DNA of 64,000 nt from Streptomyces sp. NBC_01296 (GTDB lineage: Bacteria > Actinomycetota > Actinomycetes > Streptomycetales > Streptomycetaceae), in assembly GCF_035984415.1 (NCBI RefSeq), contig NZ_CP130720.1, forward strand, positions 496,001 through 560,000. The letters are read 5' to 3'. Below, in pieces: positions 52,798 through 60,981 of this stretch; the first letter of the stretch is position 1, and the number at the start of each line of letters is the position of its first letter. A program made the translations under genes and the position numbers. A model generated the notes under the pieces. It searched no databases and was not told where the DNA came from. It worked only from the letters and a program-made list of their open reading frames with translations.

Positions 52798-53108
52798 CCG
52801 GTCATGATCGCGCACGCCCGACCCGAAGCACCCGGACGGTGATGCGCATCACGTCGACGGTCTCGGAATGCAACATCTCCGGCTGCTTGCATGGCGAAAG
52901 CAGTGCGCATCGACTCACCTGCTCGATCGCCACATGGGGTCACCCAGACCTCGTCGGCGTTCACGTCGTCCTGGCCGTCGTCTTCCCGGCTGCACTCGTC
53001 ACAGATCTCGAAAGCTCCACGGGCTTCCAAGGTCAAGAGCCTGCAGCAGGGACAGGCGTACGGACCGCTGCCAGGCGGGCATACCTCGCGGAGCTCTCTG
53101 GGAGCCAT
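52764..53108 (-). CDS. CPCC cysteine-rich protein, possibly frameshifted
   Basis: 115 residues. [39 protein letters not shown] is a classic CPCC zinc-ribbon-like domain with four Cys (about residues 19-55). After EVW the family continues GGPNG and a helix; here the frame reads [14 protein letters not shown] and runs 35 residues into the comB start. This suggests a frameshift or recombination after residue 58. The ATG at 53108 has no strong ribosome site. Confidence 0.55.
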   Translation of the reverse strand: MAPRELREVCPPGSGPYACPCCRLLTLEARGAFEICDECSREDDGQDDVNADEVWVTPCGDRAGESMRTAFAMQAAGDVAFRDRRRDAHHRPGASGRACAIMTGWTLVSLASLS

Positions 53109-53111
53109 CAC

Positions 53112-53452
53112 ACGTTGAGTGTTGCATTACCCGGTACGAGGCTCTCGTCCTGTCGCGTCAGAGGCTGCCGAGGAACGCGAGGGTACTGCCGGCGGGGCAG
53201 CAACGTCCGGGGCGCCGCGGTCATGAGCCTGGTCAGGGACCTTCATCCCGCCACGGTCGTCACACCGGATCGCTGCGTACGGCTCGACCTTCGACATCTG
53301 CGGCATCTGCGGCATGACCAGGCCCTTCGCCAGGAGCACTCGGATGCTGCCCTGGCAAGAACCCCGGTGACTTCAAACTCGGGCGCTGGCTCAGCTTCCC
53401 CCGGTGCTGCGCCTGGTCGTGTGTACCAGGTCGTGGGCTGTGGGTGCTTGCG
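53112..53452. other. Gap with an IS21-like scrap, otherwise no gene
   Basis: About 340 bases with no convincing gene. A minus-strand frame contains SKVEPYAAIRCDDRGGM (about 53294-53244), resembling the N-terminus of IS21-type transposases (KVELYAAIRRD-x-RAGM). The rest shows nothing recognisable. Confidence 0.4.
53244..53300 (-). mobile_element. IS21-like transposase N-terminal scrap
   Basis: SKVEPYAAIRCDDRGGM resembles the first helix of IstA-like transposases. Only about 17 codons survive and the following residues are unrelated, so this is a weak call supported mainly by the surrounding remnants of three other IS families. Confidence 0.35.
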
Positions 53453-53848
53453 CTAAAGGGCGATCAGCCCGGCTGGCGTCTCTCTGAAGCCACAGGCATT
53501 GAAATAGAACGGACGCAGGTGGTCCTCGAAGTCGACGTGAAGCCAAGCGCACTTCGCGGCACGGGCTTCGTCGGCTGCGAACGCAACGAGCCTGGCGCCA
53601 ACTCCCTTGCCCTGGCAACGCTGGGCGACCACCGTGTCCAGGATGAAGGCATGGGCCCGGCCGTCCCAGACCACGTTGACGAAGCCGATCAGGGAGCCGC
53701 CTTCCCAAGCACAGACCCAGCCGAGGCTGTGGCGTTCAAGTCGCGCTCGCCAGTCGGTCTGAGTAGCCGGGTGACCGAAACCGTCGGCATGCAGCTCGTT
53801 GAGGGAAGCGTTGTCGAAGTCGCCCCGCCACTCGTACTTGATCGTCAC
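53453..53848 (-). CDS. GNAT-family N-acetyltransferase
   Basis: 131 residues from GTG 53848. WEGGSLIGFVNVVWDGRAHAFILDTVVAQRCQGKGVGARLVAFAADEARAAKCAWLHVDFEDHLRPFYFNACGFRETPAG contains the acetyl-CoA motif (V-V-A-x3-QGKGVGARL) and the C-terminal FYxxCGF of GNAT enzymes. The substrate is not readable. An in-frame ATG at 53881 is an alternative start. It lies immediately 3' of the ISL3 remnant and may be cargo of a former element. Confidence 0.85.
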   Translation of the reverse strand: MTIKYEWRGDFDNASLNELHADGFGHPATQTDWRARLERHSLGWVCAWEGGSLIGFVNVVWDGRAHAFILDTVVAQRCQGKGVGARLVAFAADEARAAKCAWLHVDFEDHLRPFYFNACGFRETPAGLIAL

Positions 53849-53889
53849 GCCTCGATCGTAAGTTCCGGCCGAGCCTTTCATCGACCCGA

Positions 53890-54770
53890 TTAGGGAGCCA
53901 GAAGAACCCGCTTGCGAAGGAGTTGGAATCCCGCGCGGCCGAACATCTGGCGCTTGAGCATCTTGATCCGGTGGACGTGGCCTTCGACGACTCCGGAGTT
54001 CCAGGGCAGGGTGAGGCCGGCGATGACGGCGTCGCAGTCTCGGCCGATGCCGGAGGCGAGGGTGTGGAGGCTGGGCAGGTCGTCCTGCCCGGACGGCGTC
54101 GAGCCAGTCCGGCAGGCGCTCGCCGTGTCGGCTGGTGAGCATGTCCGGCCATAACAAGGGCGTGGACCGCCGCGTGCCGGGACCGGGTCCGGTCGGCGAA
54201 CCGGTGTCCTCGTGGCCAAGGTGAGCTCGACGAATCTGCGGCCGGAACGACCTCGAGTATGGATTGCGGTGCTGCAGGCGTCAGGACTCGCAGACAGTGG
54301 CGGTGGTGGGGCGACGCTCCGCTCGGCGGCCTCGCTCAGGCTGTGCCCCAGATGCCACCGGTCCGCGACCTGGACTGCCTGCGGCGCTCCTGCTGCGGCG
54401 CCCTCGGCGAAGAACGGCGCGCGGTCCCGGCAGACCACCTCGACGCGGGGCCGCTGTGCGAGCCACGCGGCCAGGCTCGATGCTTCCCGGTCCGGGAGGA
54501 GGTCGATCGGACGGCGGGTTCCCACGCCCACCAGGACAGTGCCGTAGCAGCGGCCCTTGCGGTGGCGTACTCATCGACGCCGCCCACCCGCGGCGCGGCC
54601 ACTTCCGGCTCCGGCAGTGCGTCGGCCAGGCGCAGGACCGTACTCCGGCTCACCAACACGCCGAGGAGGGCAGCCAGACGGGCGCCGGTCCGGCCGGCCA
54701 AAGCGAGGCCGACTGCGGCCAGGCTCGCACGCAGCCGCTCGATGCGTTGGCCATACCTGCGGGTCAGGCC
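53890..54770 (-). mobile_element. ISL3-family transposase remnant, multiply frameshifted
   Basis: Minus-strand pieces in three frames give the order of an ISL3 transposase: ALAGRTGARLAALLGVLVSR, STVLRLADALPEPEVAAPR and GVDEYAT (about 54705-54555), then [59 protein letters not shown] (54530-54310), and finally [56 protein letters not shown] (54060-53890). The DDE-type Asp (VCRD, VADRWH) and the NSGVVEGH motif remain. At least two frameshifts and an internal deletion inactivate it. No terminal repeats were found. Confidence 0.82.
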
Positions 54771-54817
54771 AGATATCTACTCAAAGGGAGTTCGTCACCA
54801 TCCGCAGCCCATGCCGT

Positions 54818-55246
54818 TCAATCAGCCCAGCCCTCGGTGTTGGAGCAGGACTCGTAGGAGTAGCGCGTGTCGCGGTCCCGCTCCTCCCCGGTGATGCGTT
54901 TGTATGCCCGGTCCGGTGTGTAGAGCAGGCTCTCGGCCCAGATGAGGTCCGTGGCGTAAGGAGTGAAGGCCGCAGGATCTTTGAGGACGCTGTCGAATTC
55001 GGTGCGGCCGGCGGCGACGACCGCGGCACGGGTGTAGAGAAAGGCGTCTCCGCCCAAGTTGTGTCCGTACTCCTTGCGGTCCAGCCGGTAGAGCGCCCAT
55101 GACAGTTGTTCGGCAAAGCCGATGACCAGCGACAACGGGGACTGGGTGAGGCGCTCGGTCACTGTGGCTGCAAGGAGTTCGGCGTCCGGGTCAGGTTCCG
55201 TGGGCATGCAGTCCTCGATGAGCTGCCAGAAGGCGTCTTCGTTCAT
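54818..55246 (-). CDS. DUF4240-family protein
   Basis: 142 residues from ATG 55246. MNEDAFWQLIEDCMPTEPDPDAELLAATVTERL and LVIGFAEQLSWALYRLDRKEYG match the DUF4240 domain, found in uncharacterised soluble proteins of actinobacteria. The rest is helical and Tyr/Arg-rich, ending SYESCSNTEGWAD. The frame is open to 55294 (GTG), with another ATG at 55258. Function unknown; it borders the ISL3 remnant. Confidence 0.7.
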   Translation of the reverse strand: MNEDAFWQLIEDCMPTEPDPDAELLAATVTERLTQSPLSLVIGFAEQLSWALYRLDRKEYGHNLGGDAFLYTRAAVVAAGRTEFDSVLKDPAAFTPYATDLIWAESLLYTPDRAYKRITGEERDRDTRYSYESCSNTEGWAD

Positions 55247-55318
55247 GCCGGCGAGCATGCCGAAGGGGTCTGACAGCCCTGACTGCTGGGTCACCTGTTT
55301 GCTGCTGCGAGAAGGACG

Positions 55319-56056
55319 TCAAGCCGCGGGCGGCGCGTCCGGGGCCCGGGTGAAGACCCCCGCCGCCGCCGCGGCCCGGGCGGCGCCGGCCGCCCGGCGC
55401 GGCAGGGCGGGATCGGGGGCAGCCCGCAGCAGGAGCAGCTCCTGGTAGAGCGGAGCCGTGGCCGCCACCAGCAGGGCCCGCGCGTCCGGGCCGGGCGGGA
55501 CCTCGCCGCGGTCCACCGCCCGGGCGACGACCGGTGCGCAGCGGGCGTAGCGGCCCTCCCAGAAGCGGGTCAGCGCTCCCGCGGCTTCGGCGGAGCGGAA
55601 GGACGCGGCGATCAGCGCCGTGGTGAGGCTGCCGCCCGGGCCGGGGTGTCCCGGGTGGAGGGCGTCGTAGACCTCCTGGTTGAGAGCGGTGAGGTCGTCC
55701 TCGAGGGACCCGGTGTCGGCGGGCTCCCAGGTGTCGTCGGCCGCCGCGTCGAGGACGTCGGCCAGGAGTCCGCCGACGTCGCGCCAGCGCCGGTACACGG
55801 TGGTGCGGTGCACTCCCGCCCGTTCGGCGACAGCGTCCACGGTGAGCGCGTCGTACCCGGCGGCGACCAGGACCTCCCCGACGGCCGCCAGCACCTTGGC
55901 GCGTACCCGGGCACTGCGTCCTCCGGTCCGGCGCCGGGTCCCGGCAGTTACGGCAGTTCCTGCCGACGCGCCCGGTGCCGCCGGAGCAGGCGAGGCGGCC
56001 CGTCCCCCATCGGCGGGGTGGTCCGAGAGATCGCTTGCGGCCGGCTTCGTCATCAT
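55319..56056 (-). CDS. TetR-family repressor of the ABC-F/Vgb resistance genes
   Basis: 245 residues. After a 45-residue Ala/Pro/Gly-rich arm comes the helix-turn-helix: VRAKVLAAVGEVLVAAGYDALTVDAVAERAGVHRTTVYRRWRDVGGLLADVLDAAA. The remainder is a helical ligand domain. The start ATG (56056, with another at 56053) lies 42 bases from the divergent upstream ORF, and an inverted repeat occupies most of that gap. By analogy with streptogramin-responsive TetR proteins, it may sense the antibiotic that the operon detoxifies; the ligand is inferred. Confidence 0.88.
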   Translation of the reverse strand: MMTKPAASDLSDHPADGGRAASPAPAAPGASAGTAVTAGTRRRTGGRSARVRAKVLAAVGEVLVAAGYDALTVDAVAERAGVHRTTVYRRWRDVGGLLADVLDAAADDTWEPADTGSLEDDLTALNQEVYDALHPGHPGPGGSLTTALIAASFRSAEAAGALTRFWEGRYARCAPVVARAVDRGEVPPGPDARALLVAATAPLYQELLLLRAAPDPALPRRAAGAARAAAAAGVFTRAPDAPPAA

Positions 56057-56064
56057 GGCACCAT

Positions 56065-56090
56065 CTTAAAGCAACAGTCGTCGCATTAAG
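56065..56090. promoter_or_regulatory. Inverted-repeat operator between tetR and resistance operon
   Basis: CTTAAAGCAAC (56065-56075) and GTCGCATTAAG (56080-56090) form 11-base arms with two mismatches around AGTC. It sits 9 bases from the tetR ATG, and its right arm touches the AAGGAG ribosome site of the upstream ORF. It is AT-rich within GC-rich DNA. A bound TetR would block both genes. Confidence 0.68.
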
Positions 56091-56098
56091 GAGTCACG

Positions 56099-56203
56099 AT
56101 GTTCATCCGCATCCCGTCCACCGCCCGAGCCGCCCTCCCCCTCGTCGCCCACGCCCAGGAGTACACGTATGACCGCAACCACCGCACAGCTCACCGCGCT
56201 TGA
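56099..56203 (+). CDS. Candidate 34-residue upstream (leader) ORF overlapping ABC-F start
   Basis: ATG 56099, with AAGGAG 5 bases upstream, to TGA 56201-56203: MFIRIPSTARAALPLVAHAQ and 14 more residues. It overlaps the first 35 bases of the ABC-F gene in another frame and contains that gene's AGGAG ribosome site (56157-56161). Ribosomes translating or stalling in it would affect ABC-F initiation, as with leader peptides of other antibiotic-induced ABC-F genes. The product itself need not function. No protein family is recognised. Confidence 0.5.
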   Translation: MFIRIPSTARAALPLVAHAQEYTYDRNHRTAHRA

Positions 56204-57827
56204 CGTCACCAAGGCCTACGAGGGCCGCCCCGTCCTCGACTCCGTCAGCTGCTCCCTCCCGCCCGGCGGCCGGATCGGCATCGTCGGCGAGAACGGCTCC
56301 GGCAAGTCGACCCTGCTCCGCCTGTTCGCTGGTGTCGAGCGCCCGGACCGGGGCCGGATCACCGTCCGTGCAGACGGAGGCATCGGGTACCTCGCCCAGG
56401 AAGAGGAGCTGCCCGGGCAGCTGACCGTGCAGCAGGTCATCGACCGCTCCCTCGCCCCACTGCGGTCCATCGAGGCCGAGTTGCGCCGGATGGAGCAGCG
56501 CATGACCGACGGCGCCGCCGAAACCGACCCGGCACTGCTCACCGCCTACGCAGACCTGCTGACCGGCTACGAACTGCGCGGCGGCTACGAGGCCGATGCC
56601 CGCGTCGAGCGCGCCCTGCACGGCCTCGGACTGGTCCACGTTCCCCGCGACCGCTCGGTCGGCGGCCTCTCGGGCGGCGAACGGGTCAGGCTGCGGCTCG
56701 CCGCCCTGCTGGCTGCCGCGCCCGAGGTCCTGCTGCTGGACGAGCCGACCAACCACCTCGACGACGTCGCCCTGTCCTGGCTGGAGGAGCATCTGCGCAG
56801 CCGGGCGGGCACCACGGTCACCGTCTCCCACGACCGGGTCTTCCTCGACCGTGTCGCCACCGTCCTGCTGGAGGTGGACGGCGACACCCACCGCGTCGTC
56901 CGCTACGGCAACGGGTACGCCGGATACCTCGCCGAGCGCGCCGCCGACCGGCAGCGCCGCACCGAAGCCCATGCCGCCTGGCAGGCCGAGGTCGAGGCAC
57001 TACGGGCGCGCGCGGCCGGCAGCGCCCGCCGGGTGGCGCCGGGCCGGGCCCGCAAGGACGGCAACAAGATGGCCTACGACCGGGCTGCCGGCAGGGTCCA
57101 GCAGTCCGTGGCCGGGCGGGTCCGCCAGGCCGGGGAACGGCTGGAGCGGCTGCTCGCCCACCCCCTGGCCGCGCCGCCCGAACCGCTCCGCTTCACCGCT
57201 GCCCCGCGTTCGGGCCGGACGCGGGGGCTGCTGGTGTCGGCCTCGGCCCTGGAGGTCCAGGGCCGGCTGGCCCCTGTCGACCTGGCCCTCTCCGCCGGTG
57301 ACCGGCTGCTGGTCTCAGGCCCCAACGGGGCGGGGAAGAGCACCCTGTTGGGCCTGCTGGCCGGGGAGACCACGCATGCCGCGCCACCGGCCCGCGGACG
57401 CCTCGTACGACGCGGACGGACCGGCTGGCTGCGCCAGTTGCCCGACCGCGGCCCGGCGGGCCGGAGCGTCCTGGCGGCCTTCGGGCACGGTCGGGCCGGC
57501 GGCCCCGACGACCATGCCGAACAGCTGCTCTCCCTGGGGCTGTTCACCCGAGACCGACTGGACCTCCCGGTGGGCATCCTCTCCGCCGGGCAGCGGCAGC
57601 GCCTGGCGCTGGCCCGGCTGGTGAGCGAGCCGTACGACGTCCTGCTGCTGGACGAGCCCTCAAACCACCTCTCCCCCGCGCTGGTGGAGGAACTGGAGGC
57701 CGCGCTGGCCGGCTTCCCCGGCGCGGTGGTCGTCGTCAGCCACGACCGCATGCTGCGCTCGCGCTGGCAGGGGAGGCTGCTGGACCTCCAGCCGGCGACG
57801 CGCCACACGCCGGCACCCGCCGGCTGA
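56169..57827 (+). CDS. ABC-F ATPase, probable ribosome-protection antibiotic resistance protein
   Basis: 552 residues, two ATPase domains and no membrane segments. Domain 1: GENGSGKST, LSGGERVRLRLAALL, LLLDEPTNHLDD. Linker of about 100 residues rich in Arg/Ala (ARAAGSARRVAPGRARKDG, NKMAYDRAAGRVQQSV), the region that reaches the peptidyl-transferase centre in ABC-F proteins. Domain 2: GPNGAGKST, LSAGQRQRLALARL, LLLDEPSNHLSP. Position beside a virginiamycin-lyase homologue and a TetR supports resistance to streptogramin/lincosamide/pleuromutilin-type drugs rather than housekeeping. ATG 56169 has AGGAG 7 bases upstream. Confidence 0.9.
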   Translation: MTATTAQLTALDVTKAYEGRPVLDSVSCSLPPGGRIGIVGENGSGKSTLLRLFAGVERPDRGRITVRADGGIGYLAQEEELPGQLTVQQVIDRSLAPLRSIEAELRRMEQRMTDGAAETDPALLTAYADLLTGYELRGGYEADARVERALHGLGLVHVPRDRSVGGLSGGERVRLRLAALLAAAPEVLLLDEPTNHLDDVALSWLEEHLRSRAGTTVTVSHDRVFLDRVATVLLEVDGDTHRVVRYGNGYAGYLAERAADRQRRTEAHAAWQAEVEALRARAAGSARRVAPGRARKDGNKMAYDRAAGRVQQSVAGRVRQAGERLERLLAHPLAAPPEPLRFTAAPRSGRTRGLLVSASALEVQGRLAPVDLALSAGDRLLVSGPNGAGKSTLLGLLAGETTHAAPPARGRLVRRGRTGWLRQLPDRGPAGRSVLAAFGHGRAGGPDDHAEQLLSLGLFTRDRLDLPVGILSAGQRQRLALARLVSEPYDVLLLDEPSNHLSPALVEELEAALAGFPGAVVVVSHDRMLRSRWQGRLLDLQPATRHTPAPAG

Positions 57828-57887
57828 CACCCCCCGCGCCCGGACCCCGCGCTTCCTCTCCCCGTCCCGTTCTGCCGAAAGGACTCC

Positions 57888-58820
57888 ATGCCCCGCGACG
57901 TGTCCCTCACCACCGGCCGCTCCTTCCCCGTGGCCGATACCGCGTCAGGCCCCTACGCCCTGGCCACAGGCCCGGACGGAGCGCTGTGGTGCACCCTCGT
58001 CCACGCCGGGCGCATCGCCCGCCTCGACCCCGACGGCCGGACGCCCGTGACCGAGTTCCCCCTGGACTCGCCGGACTGCGGGCCCGCCCAGATCACCGCC
58101 GGCCCCGATGGCGCGCTCTGGTTCACCCGCATGGGCGACGACAGGATCGGGCGGATCACCACCGACGGCACACCGTGCTCGTACCCCGTCCCCACGCCGG
58201 GCAGCGGCCCGTACGGCATCACCACCGGCCCGGACGGGGCGCTGTGGTTCACGGGCCTGAACTCGGACCGGATCGGCCGGATGGAAGGGGACGGCTCCGT
58301 CCGGGAGTTCGGGCTGCCCGGGCTCACCGGCGCCTTCCCCTCCATGATCACGTCGGGTGGTGACGGCGCCCTGTGGTTCACGCTCAACCAGGCTCACGCC
58401 CTCGGCCGGATCACGACGGCGGGCGAAGTGACCCTCCACACCCTGCCCACCGCGACGGCCGGACCGGTGGGGATCACCGCGGGGCCCGACGGCGCGCTGT
58501 GGTTCACGGAGATCGGCACGGGCCGGATCGGCCGGATCACGACGTCAGGGGAGATCACCGGTTTCCCGCTGCCTGATCCGCAGTGCCGTCCCCACGCGAT
58601 CACCGCGGGCCCGGACGGCGCCCTGTGGTTCACGGAGTGGGCCTCTTCGCACATCGGCCGGCTGACCGTGGCCGGGGAGCTGACGCGGTACCCGCTGCCC
58701 GCACGGGACTGCGAGCCCCACGGGCTGGCCTTCGGCCCGGACGGAGCCCTCTACACAGCCCTGGAGCGTGGGGACATCCTGCGGCTGGTCCCGGAGGGCG
58801 GGCAGCCGGGCGACCAGTAG
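57888..58820 (+). CDS. vgb: Virginiamycin B lyase (Vgb)-family seven-bladed propeller
   Basis: 310 residues in seven repeats of about 42, each with GPDGALWFT. Active-site residues of streptogramin B lyase as I know them (Tyr, His, Glu, His, Glu) align with Y23, H236 (PHAIT), E276 and H278 (EPHG), and E293 (ALE). All are present, so the enzyme should open the depsipeptide ring of type B streptogramins. It follows the ABC-F gene by 60 bases with AAAGGA before its ATG, in one operon. No signal peptide. Other propeller lyases share the fold, so the exact substrate is inferred. Confidence 0.87.
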   Translation: MPRDVSLTTGRSFPVADTASGPYALATGPDGALWCTLVHAGRIARLDPDGRTPVTEFPLDSPDCGPAQITAGPDGALWFTRMGDDRIGRITTDGTPCSYPVPTPGSGPYGITTGPDGALWFTGLNSDRIGRMEGDGSVREFGLPGLTGAFPSMITSGGDGALWFTLNQAHALGRITTAGEVTLHTLPTATAGPVGITAGPDGALWFTEIGTGRIGRITTSGEITGFPLPDPQCRPHAITAGPDGALWFTEWASSHIGRLTVAGELTRYPLPARDCEPHGLAFGPDGALYTALERGDILRLVPEGGQPGDQ

Positions 58821-58938
58821 GGGTGTCCCATCCGATGGGCCGGCCATAAATTCGCTTGCCCTGACCACGGGTCAACGCGGCACTGTGGCCGGACACCACG
58901 AGTCGTGGTGCCGGTGATTCGAGGAGGCAGCGGCTGCA

Positions 58939-60183
58939 ATGGAGATTCGTTCCACGACCGACAAGGACCTTGACGTCTTCGTCGATACAGTCCATGCCGC
59001 GTTCGGGCGCTTCCCGGAAACCCCGATCGAGGGCGGCGGGCTCTGGTGGTCGGCCCTCGAAATGGACCGCTGTCTGCTCGCCCTGACGGCGGACGGGCGA
59101 CCTGTCGGCACCGCCGGCGCGCACTCCTTCGAGCTCACCCTGCCCGGTCAGACCCTCGTCCCGGCCGCCGGGGTGACCGCCGTCGGCGTCCTGCCCTCGC
59201 ACCGGCGCCAGGGCGTGCTCAGCGCGATGATGCGGCATCAGCTCGCCGAGCTGCGGGCCCGCGGGGAGTTCCTCTCCGTGCTGCTGGCCTCCGAGGCCCG
59301 GATCTACGGCAGGTTCGGCTACGGACCGGCGACCTACACCCAGCGGCTGACGGTGCCGCGCCGGCAGGCTGCCCTCGCCCTCCCCCGGGCGCGCGGAACG
59401 GCCGATGCCCCGGCGACAGGCTCGGGCACCGGCTCGGGCACCGGCTCGGTCGAGGTGCTGCGGCGTGCCGAGTGCGGCGAGATCCTGGAAGAGGTCTACG
59501 ACCGGTACCGCCGCGAACAGCCCGGCGCGCTGTCCCGGCCGCACCGCTGGTGGGCCTTGCGCGCGGGGCAGCCCCCGATCTCGCCGGCGCCGCGCTACGT
59601 CGCCGTCCACCGTGACGCCGACGGCGTCCCGGACGGGTACGCCAGCTACTCGATCGGCGAGCCCGACACCTTGACGGTCGACGAGACCATTGCCACCGAC
59701 GACGCCGTCTCCACGGCCCTGACCCGGTTCGTACTCGGACACGACCTGGTCTCCCAGGTCGTGTTCAACCACTGCTCGCCCGACCACCCGCTGCGCTGGC
59801 AGCTCGCGGACTTCCGCGCCGGGCAGGTGGGCCGCGACACCGACTGGCTCTGGGTGCGGCTGCTGGACATCCCGCGCGCCCTGACCGCGCGCGCCTGGTT
59901 CATGGACGGCGAGCTCGTCCTCGACGTCGAGGACCCGTTCCTCGGCGAGCACGGCCGCTACCTGCTGACCGTCCGGGACGGCAAGGCCGACTGCGCCCCG
60001 ACGGACCGGGAGCCGGACCTGTCCCTGGACGTGCGCGACCTGGGCTCGGTCTACCTCGGCGGCACCGCCCCGAGCACGCTCGTGCGCGCCGGGCACGTCC
60101 GGGCCCACCGCCCGGGCGCGGCCGCCCTCGCCGACTCCCTCTTCCGCGCCGAGCGCTCCCCGCACTGCCTGCACTGGTTCTGA
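58939..60183 (+). CDS. Eis-like GNAT acetyltransferase (aminoglycoside acetyltransferase family)
   Basis: 414 residues with the Eis tripartite layout: N-terminal GNAT domain (TAVGVLPSHRRQGVLSAMMRHQLAEL binds acetyl-CoA), central GNAT-like domain, and C-terminal sterol-carrier-like domain. YGRFGYGPATYTQ carries the catalytic Tyr and the protein ends LHWF, the terminal Phe carboxylate that Eis uses as a base. A Gly-Ser-Thr repeat (GSGTGSGTGS) forms a linker. GAGGAGG lies about 12 bases upstream. It follows vgb by 118 bases and may extend the resistance module. Confidence 0.87.
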   Translation: MEIRSTTDKDLDVFVDTVHAAFGRFPETPIEGGGLWWSALEMDRCLLALTADGRPVGTAGAHSFELTLPGQTLVPAAGVTAVGVLPSHRRQGVLSAMMRHQLAELRARGEFLSVLLASEARIYGRFGYGPATYTQRLTVPRRQAALALPRARGTADAPATGSGTGSGTGSVEVLRRAECGEILEEVYDRYRREQPGALSRPHRWWALRAGQPPISPAPRYVAVHRDADGVPDGYASYSIGEPDTLTVDETIATDDAVSTALTRFVLGHDLVSQVVFNHCSPDHPLRWQLADFRAGQVGRDTDWLWVRLLDIPRALTARAWFMDGELVLDVEDPFLGEHGRYLLTVRDGKADCAPTDREPDLSLDVRDLGSVYLGGTAPSTLVRAGHVRAHRPGAAALADSLFRAERSPHCLHWF

Positions 60184-60249
60184 CCCCGCGCCCGCCCACC
60201 CTGCCGCGCGGGTCGGCGGGTGGCCGCAGCCCCGGCGGCCGAGCCTGCG

Positions 60250-60534
60250 CCACGCCGAGGGCCTGTTCGGGCAGGCTGGTTGCGTCGGGCGCGCGTCGGC
60301 CGGGGACGTTCGTCGGCGGCGACGGGTCGGGTGAGGAGGGTCACCACAGGTGCACGTCCCGGCGGGCCCGCTCCCGTTGCTAGATTGTCCGGCGGCCCGG
60401 TCCCGAGGCCCCGGACGAGATGCGCCGTACCCGGTTATGCACGACGACGCGCCAGGCGCCGTCCCACCCGGCAGGCGCCGAAGCGCCGTCCGGCCCCGGG
60501 CGGCGATCCCTCGTCGCACAGATGGGCTGACCAC
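60250..60534. other. Long upstream region of the Ohr gene
   Basis: 285 bases without a convincing gene. An AT-richer patch with TTGCTAGATTGT (60376-60387) could be an Ohr-type promoter or operator. No palindrome matching a known OhrR site was recognised. Confidence 0.3.
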
Positions 60535-60981
60535 ATGACCGTGCCGCTGACCCGCACCCTCTACCGGACGACCGCGCACGCCAGCGGGGGCCGTACCGGA
60601 TCGGTGGTCACCGAGGACGGGCGCCTCGACGTCCGTCTGGCCCCGCCCCGCAAGAGGGTGCCCGGGACCACCAACCCCGAGCAGTTGTTCGCGGCCGGCT
60701 TCGCCGCCTGTTTCACGTCTGCGCTGGCCGAGGTCGCAGCCGAGTTCGGGGCGGATGCCTCGGCCGCGCGCGTCGCGTGCGAGGTCCAGCTCGGAACCAC
60801 GGACACGCCCGCGGGCTACGGTCTCGCGGTCGGCCTCACGGTCTCCCTGCCGGGGTGGAAGGCGGCCGACCTGCTGCCCCTGCTCCACCGGGCGGACGAG
60901 GTCTGCCCCTACTCGCAGGCGGTCCGCGGGAACATCGGGCTCTCGCTGCTGGCCGTGGACGACACCGCCGCCGATGCCTGA
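60535..60981 (+). CDS. ohr: Organic hydroperoxide resistance protein (Ohr/OsmC family)
   Basis: 148 residues. Both reactive cysteines are present: C59 in FAAGFAACF and C124 in DEVCPYSQAVRGN, with Arg/Glu of the Ohr active site (NPEQLFA). Ohr reduces fatty-acid and aromatic hydroperoxides using lipoylated protein thiols. The ATG at 60535 lacks a strong ribosome site. It overlaps by 8 bases the next gene, so the two are co-translated. Confidence 0.92.
   Translation: MTVPLTRTLYRTTAHASGGRTGSVVTEDGRLDVRLAPPRKRVPGTTNPEQLFAAGFAACFTSALAEVAAEFGADASAARVACEVQLGTTDTPAGYGLAVGLTVSLPGWKAADLLPLLHRADEVCPYSQAVRGNIGLSLLAVDDTAADA

Noticed and set aside
60184..60249. GC-rich imperfect hairpin after the Eis-like gene
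   Set aside because: Several CCGCCC/GGGCGG pairings are possible, none clearly better than the others, so no terminator is called.
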